Position numbers and translations under genes: made by a program. From Bacteriovoracaceae bacterium (GTDB lineage Bacteria > Bdellovibrionota > UBA1018), in contig JAHFAB010000053.1 of assembly GCA_023250795.1 (NCBI GenBank), forward strand, positions 1-9,256: DNA of 9,256 nt, written 5' to 3'. Shown in pieces: positions 7,423 to 9,256 of this stretch. The notes beneath the pieces were generated by a model that worked only from the letters and a program-made list of their open reading frames with translations, made no database searches and had not been told where the DNA came from. Every line of letters begins with the position of its first letter. Within the stretch, counting starts at the first letter, position 1.

Positions 7423-7474
7423 AATTCCTACTCAATCCACTAAAACTGACAAGTTATAAATGCCATAGTAATAA

Positions 7475-7503
7475 TTGACTCATAGCGTAAAACATCGTAA
7501 GAC
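7475..7503 (+). promoter_or_regulatory. Possible promoter of the right-hand flavoprotein gene
   Basis: TTGACT (7475-7480, five of six) and TAAGAC (7498-7503, only three of six) are 17 bp apart, in the only gap before the ATG at 7529. No intrinsic terminator is visible after the amine oxidase, so readthrough from that gene is also possible. This is a weak prediction. Confidence 0.3.
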
Positions 7504-7517
7504 CTCTCCTAAGAGGT
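7502..7517. promoter_or_regulatory. Short inverted repeat covering the likely ribosome site of the right-hand flavoprotein
   Basis: ACCTCT (7502-7507) and AGAGGT (7512-7517) form a perfect 6-bp inverted repeat with a 4-base loop. The right arm contains AGAGG, the best Shine-Dalgarno-like sequence before the ATG at 7529, although the 12-base spacing is long. If transcripts start upstream (for example readthrough), the hairpin would hide the ribosome site. If they start near 7510 from the promoter at 7475, the repeat could instead be an operator at the transcription start. Confidence 0.4.
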
Positions 7518-7528
7518 TGCCTGAGATT

Positions 7529-9256
7529 ATGAAAAATATATTTCATTTGAATACTAGAATTTATCCCATACTGATTGCCACTGCGTTGTTAAATTTTGCC
7601 GGTGATCAAGCCGCTTCATGGAAGAACAACATCAAGGTTTGGGGTGGAGATGAAAAATCTTTTAGGCCTGATCTGGATCAAGCCAGAACTTGGCCGGTTG
7701 AGACAGTCAAACCACTGGGTAGAGACAAATATGACGTCATCGTCGTCGGTGGTGGGCTCGCAGGTCTCAATGCGGCGCTCTATCTCTCAGATCATAAAAA
7801 AAGAGTTCTGCTTTTAGAAAAAGAGGATCATTTTGGAGGACTTGCGGCTTCAACCTTAGATAGTAATGGGTTGAGTTATGATCGTGGAGCTGCTTATTTC
7901 ACTCGTACTTATGAAGAAGAACAGAAATTTTTGCAAAACATGGGTTTAGGCGGGTATGAAAAATATGCAATTCCTGAACCCATCGACAGCTATCTGAGAG
8001 TTGTAAAAAATCCACAAGGGAAAACAGAGTATCAGTTTTTTCCAGGAATTTGGGAAGAAGAAACATTGAAAAATTTGGAAGCTAGTTTTTCTGTTTTCAA
8101 GTTTGAATTGATTAGAGCTAATTTTGAGCTCAAACAAATACCAAATCAACCGATAGAAGAGTTCGACAATAAATTTCTAGACACAATGAGTGCTACAGAC
8201 TGGATTCGACAGATGCCAGAGAAAATGGGAGCCTGGCTTAGAGAAGCTTCTCATAAGACGGATGAAGAGATGGAGCTCTCAGATGCAGATCAAGATCTTT
8301 GGGACCATCAAAAAGAAATTTCTAAAGAAGTTTATGATAGGTTTCAAAAGGAATTTGGTGGAAAAACAGATCCTATGAAGGATGTCATAGACCTGATGGA
8401 GCTTTATTGTCGTTCCGCTTTAGGGGCGACCCCAGATAAAGTTTCAGCTATAGCTTTTGCAAATTTTTATATTTCAGAAATAGAAACCCGTTTTACAACT
8501 GACATGGGCACAGGGAAAGCCGCTGAGCTTATGGTGAATAAAATGAGGGATAATAGGCATCAAATTTCTAAAGGGAGTTATTTTTCAGATTTGAGACAGA
8601 GTTCACCAGTGGGGAAAATTATTAGAAAGGAAAATGAGGTTGAAGTTCAGTTTTTGAAACTGAGTTCAGACAAGGATCGAGAAGATTCTAAAAAAATCGT
8701 TTATCATGTAGAACCAAAGCTTTACAAGGCGACTGCTGATTATGTTGTTTTTGCCGCTCAATTAGCTGTTGCGCCTTATTTGATCGAAGGTTTTGATGAT
8801 CAGTCGTCAGATCCTTTGGTGAAAGAGAAAATCGATAAAATTAGCCGACTTGACTATGCCCATTACTCAGTTCATGCGGTAGAAGTGAAGGGTTTTCCCT
8901 ATCGTGCAACCTATGATACGTGGACGCGCTCACAATTCGATTACGGTGAAAAAGATTTTACAGATGTTATTTTGGGGTATTGGGTAAATAAGAAGATTAT
9001 AGATCCTGAAAAAGATGAGACCAAAAAAAAAGAATTCGAAAATTTTGTAAACTTTAAAACCGATCCGGAGATAGATGGAAAAAAAATTCCAACCTCTATT
9101 CTTACGATTTATCACCCTTTACCACCCTCAGAAGTAAAAAGAGGAAAAGAAATGGGTAAAGGCTATGATGATAAAACCGCAAAAACTTATGCTGAAACTG
9201 CTGTGAATCGAATGATTGAAATTTATTCACCATTTTTAAAGGAAAAATATAAAACA
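7529..9256 (+). CDS. Exported FAD/NAD-binding oxidoreductase (amine oxidase/phytoene-desaturase-like fold), 3' truncated
   Basis: A single frame of 576 codons runs without a stop to the last base of the window. The N-terminus (MKNIFHLNTR, then a hydrophobic stretch at 11-24 ending in AGDQAA) looks like a Sec signal peptide with cleavage near 28-29; there is no twin arginine. After a 40-residue linker comes a textbook FAD-binding Rossmann start: YDVIVVGGGLAGLNAA with GGGLAG at 74-79, Glu97 at the end of strand 2, FGGLAAS 102-108 and YDRGAAYF 117-124. A second conserved-looking strand, ADYVVFAAQLAVAPYLI (403-419), resembles the late FAD-domain strand of amine oxidase and phytoene desaturase proteins. 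Between them (about 180-350) is a long charged, mostly helical part I cannot assign to a family, and 495-576 is again Lys/Glu-rich. The C-terminal FAD motif is not reached. The substrate is unknown. It is in the same direction as the amine oxidase, 106 bp downstream, and locally more A+T-rich. Confidence 0.82.
   Translation, partial: MKNIFHLNTRIYPILIATALLNFAGDQAASWKNNIKVWGGDEKSFRPDLDQARTWPVETVKPLGRDKYDVIVVGGGLAGLNAALYLSDHKKRVLLLEKEDHFGGLAASTLDSNGLSYDRGAAYFTRTYEEEQKFLQNMGLGGYEKYAIPEPIDSYLRVVKNPQGKTEYQFFPGIWEEETLKNLEASFSVFKFELIRANFELKQIPNQPIEEFDNKFLDTMSATDWIRQMPEKMGAWLREASHKTDEEMELSDADQDLWDHQKEISKEVYDRFQKEFGGKTDPMKDVIDLMELYCRSALGATPDKVSAIAFANFYISEIETRFTTDMGTGKAAELMVNKMRDNRHQISKGSYFSDLRQSSPVGKIIRKENEVEVQFLKLSSDKDREDSKKIVYHVEPKLYKATADYVVFAAQLAVAPYLIEGFDDQSSDPLVKEKIDKISRLDYAHYSVHAVEVKGFPYRATYDTWTRSQFDYGEKDFTDVILGYWVNKKIIDPEKDETKKKEFENFVNFKTDPEIDGKKIPTSILTIYHPLPPSEVKRGKEMGKGYDDKTAKTYAETAVNRMIEIYSPFLKEKYKT

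Noticed and set aside
1..9256. CRISPR arrays, tRNA/rRNA genes, insertion sequences, attachment sites, replication origins
   Set aside because: No regularly spaced repeats, cloverleaf-like segments, transposase or integrase motifs or terminal repeats were seen on either strand.

Overview
The window shows a moderate-to-low G+C bacterial chromosome segment from what is most likely a Gram-negative bacterium: it encodes a Tat-type exported flavoprotein, a Sec-type exported flavoprotein and a large zinc metalloprotease. The mix of large hydrolases and amine catabolism would fit a Bdellovibrionota/Oligoflexia-type or other former delta-proteobacterial lineage. No rRNA, tRNA or other phylogenetic marker is present, so this is only a guess.

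Layout: (1) 1-1308 (+), the C-terminal 435 residues of a metzincin-like zinc metalloprotease whose start lies outside the window. It is followed by a very clear, symmetrical stem-loop terminator (1329-1368). (2) 1375-1621 (+), directly after the terminator, is a decayed C-terminal fragment of a DUF4143-type AAA ATPase. It carries an in-frame stop and a frameshift, and its last codon abuts the stop codon of the converging operon. (3) 5794-1616 (-) is a three-gene operon: an APC-superfamily amine/amino-acid permease, an NAD-dependent aldehyde dehydrogenase of the betaine/aminobutyraldehyde type, and a GabT-like PLP aminotransferase. The genes are separated by 25 bp and then by a 4-base ATGA overlap. 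(4) 5854-7422 (+), divergent from the operon across only 59 bp, is a Tat-signal FAD amine oxidase. (5) 7529-9256 (+) is one uninterrupted reading frame that runs off the window end. It encodes an FAD/NAD-binding Rossmann oxidoreductase with a Sec-like signal peptide and a long, lysine/glutamate-rich, poorly recognisable middle part.

Working model (inference): the exported amine oxidase deaminates a primary amine such as putrescine to an aminoaldehyde, ammonia and H2O2. The permease brings amine, aldehyde or GABA into the cytoplasm, the aldehyde dehydrogenase makes GABA (or another omega-amino acid), and the aminotransferase moves the amino group to 2-oxoglutarate, giving succinate semialdehyde. 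This would be a gamma-glutamyl-independent amine-to-succinate route. A weakness in the model is that the aminotransferase lacks about 25-30 residues normally present in its C-terminal small domain, so its activity or specificity is uncertain.

I found no CRISPR array, insertion sequence, RNA gene or complete mobile element. The most distinctive items are the DUF4143 remnant, the shortened aminotransferase, the export of the oxidase of this pathway, and the Sec-type flavoprotein at the right edge.
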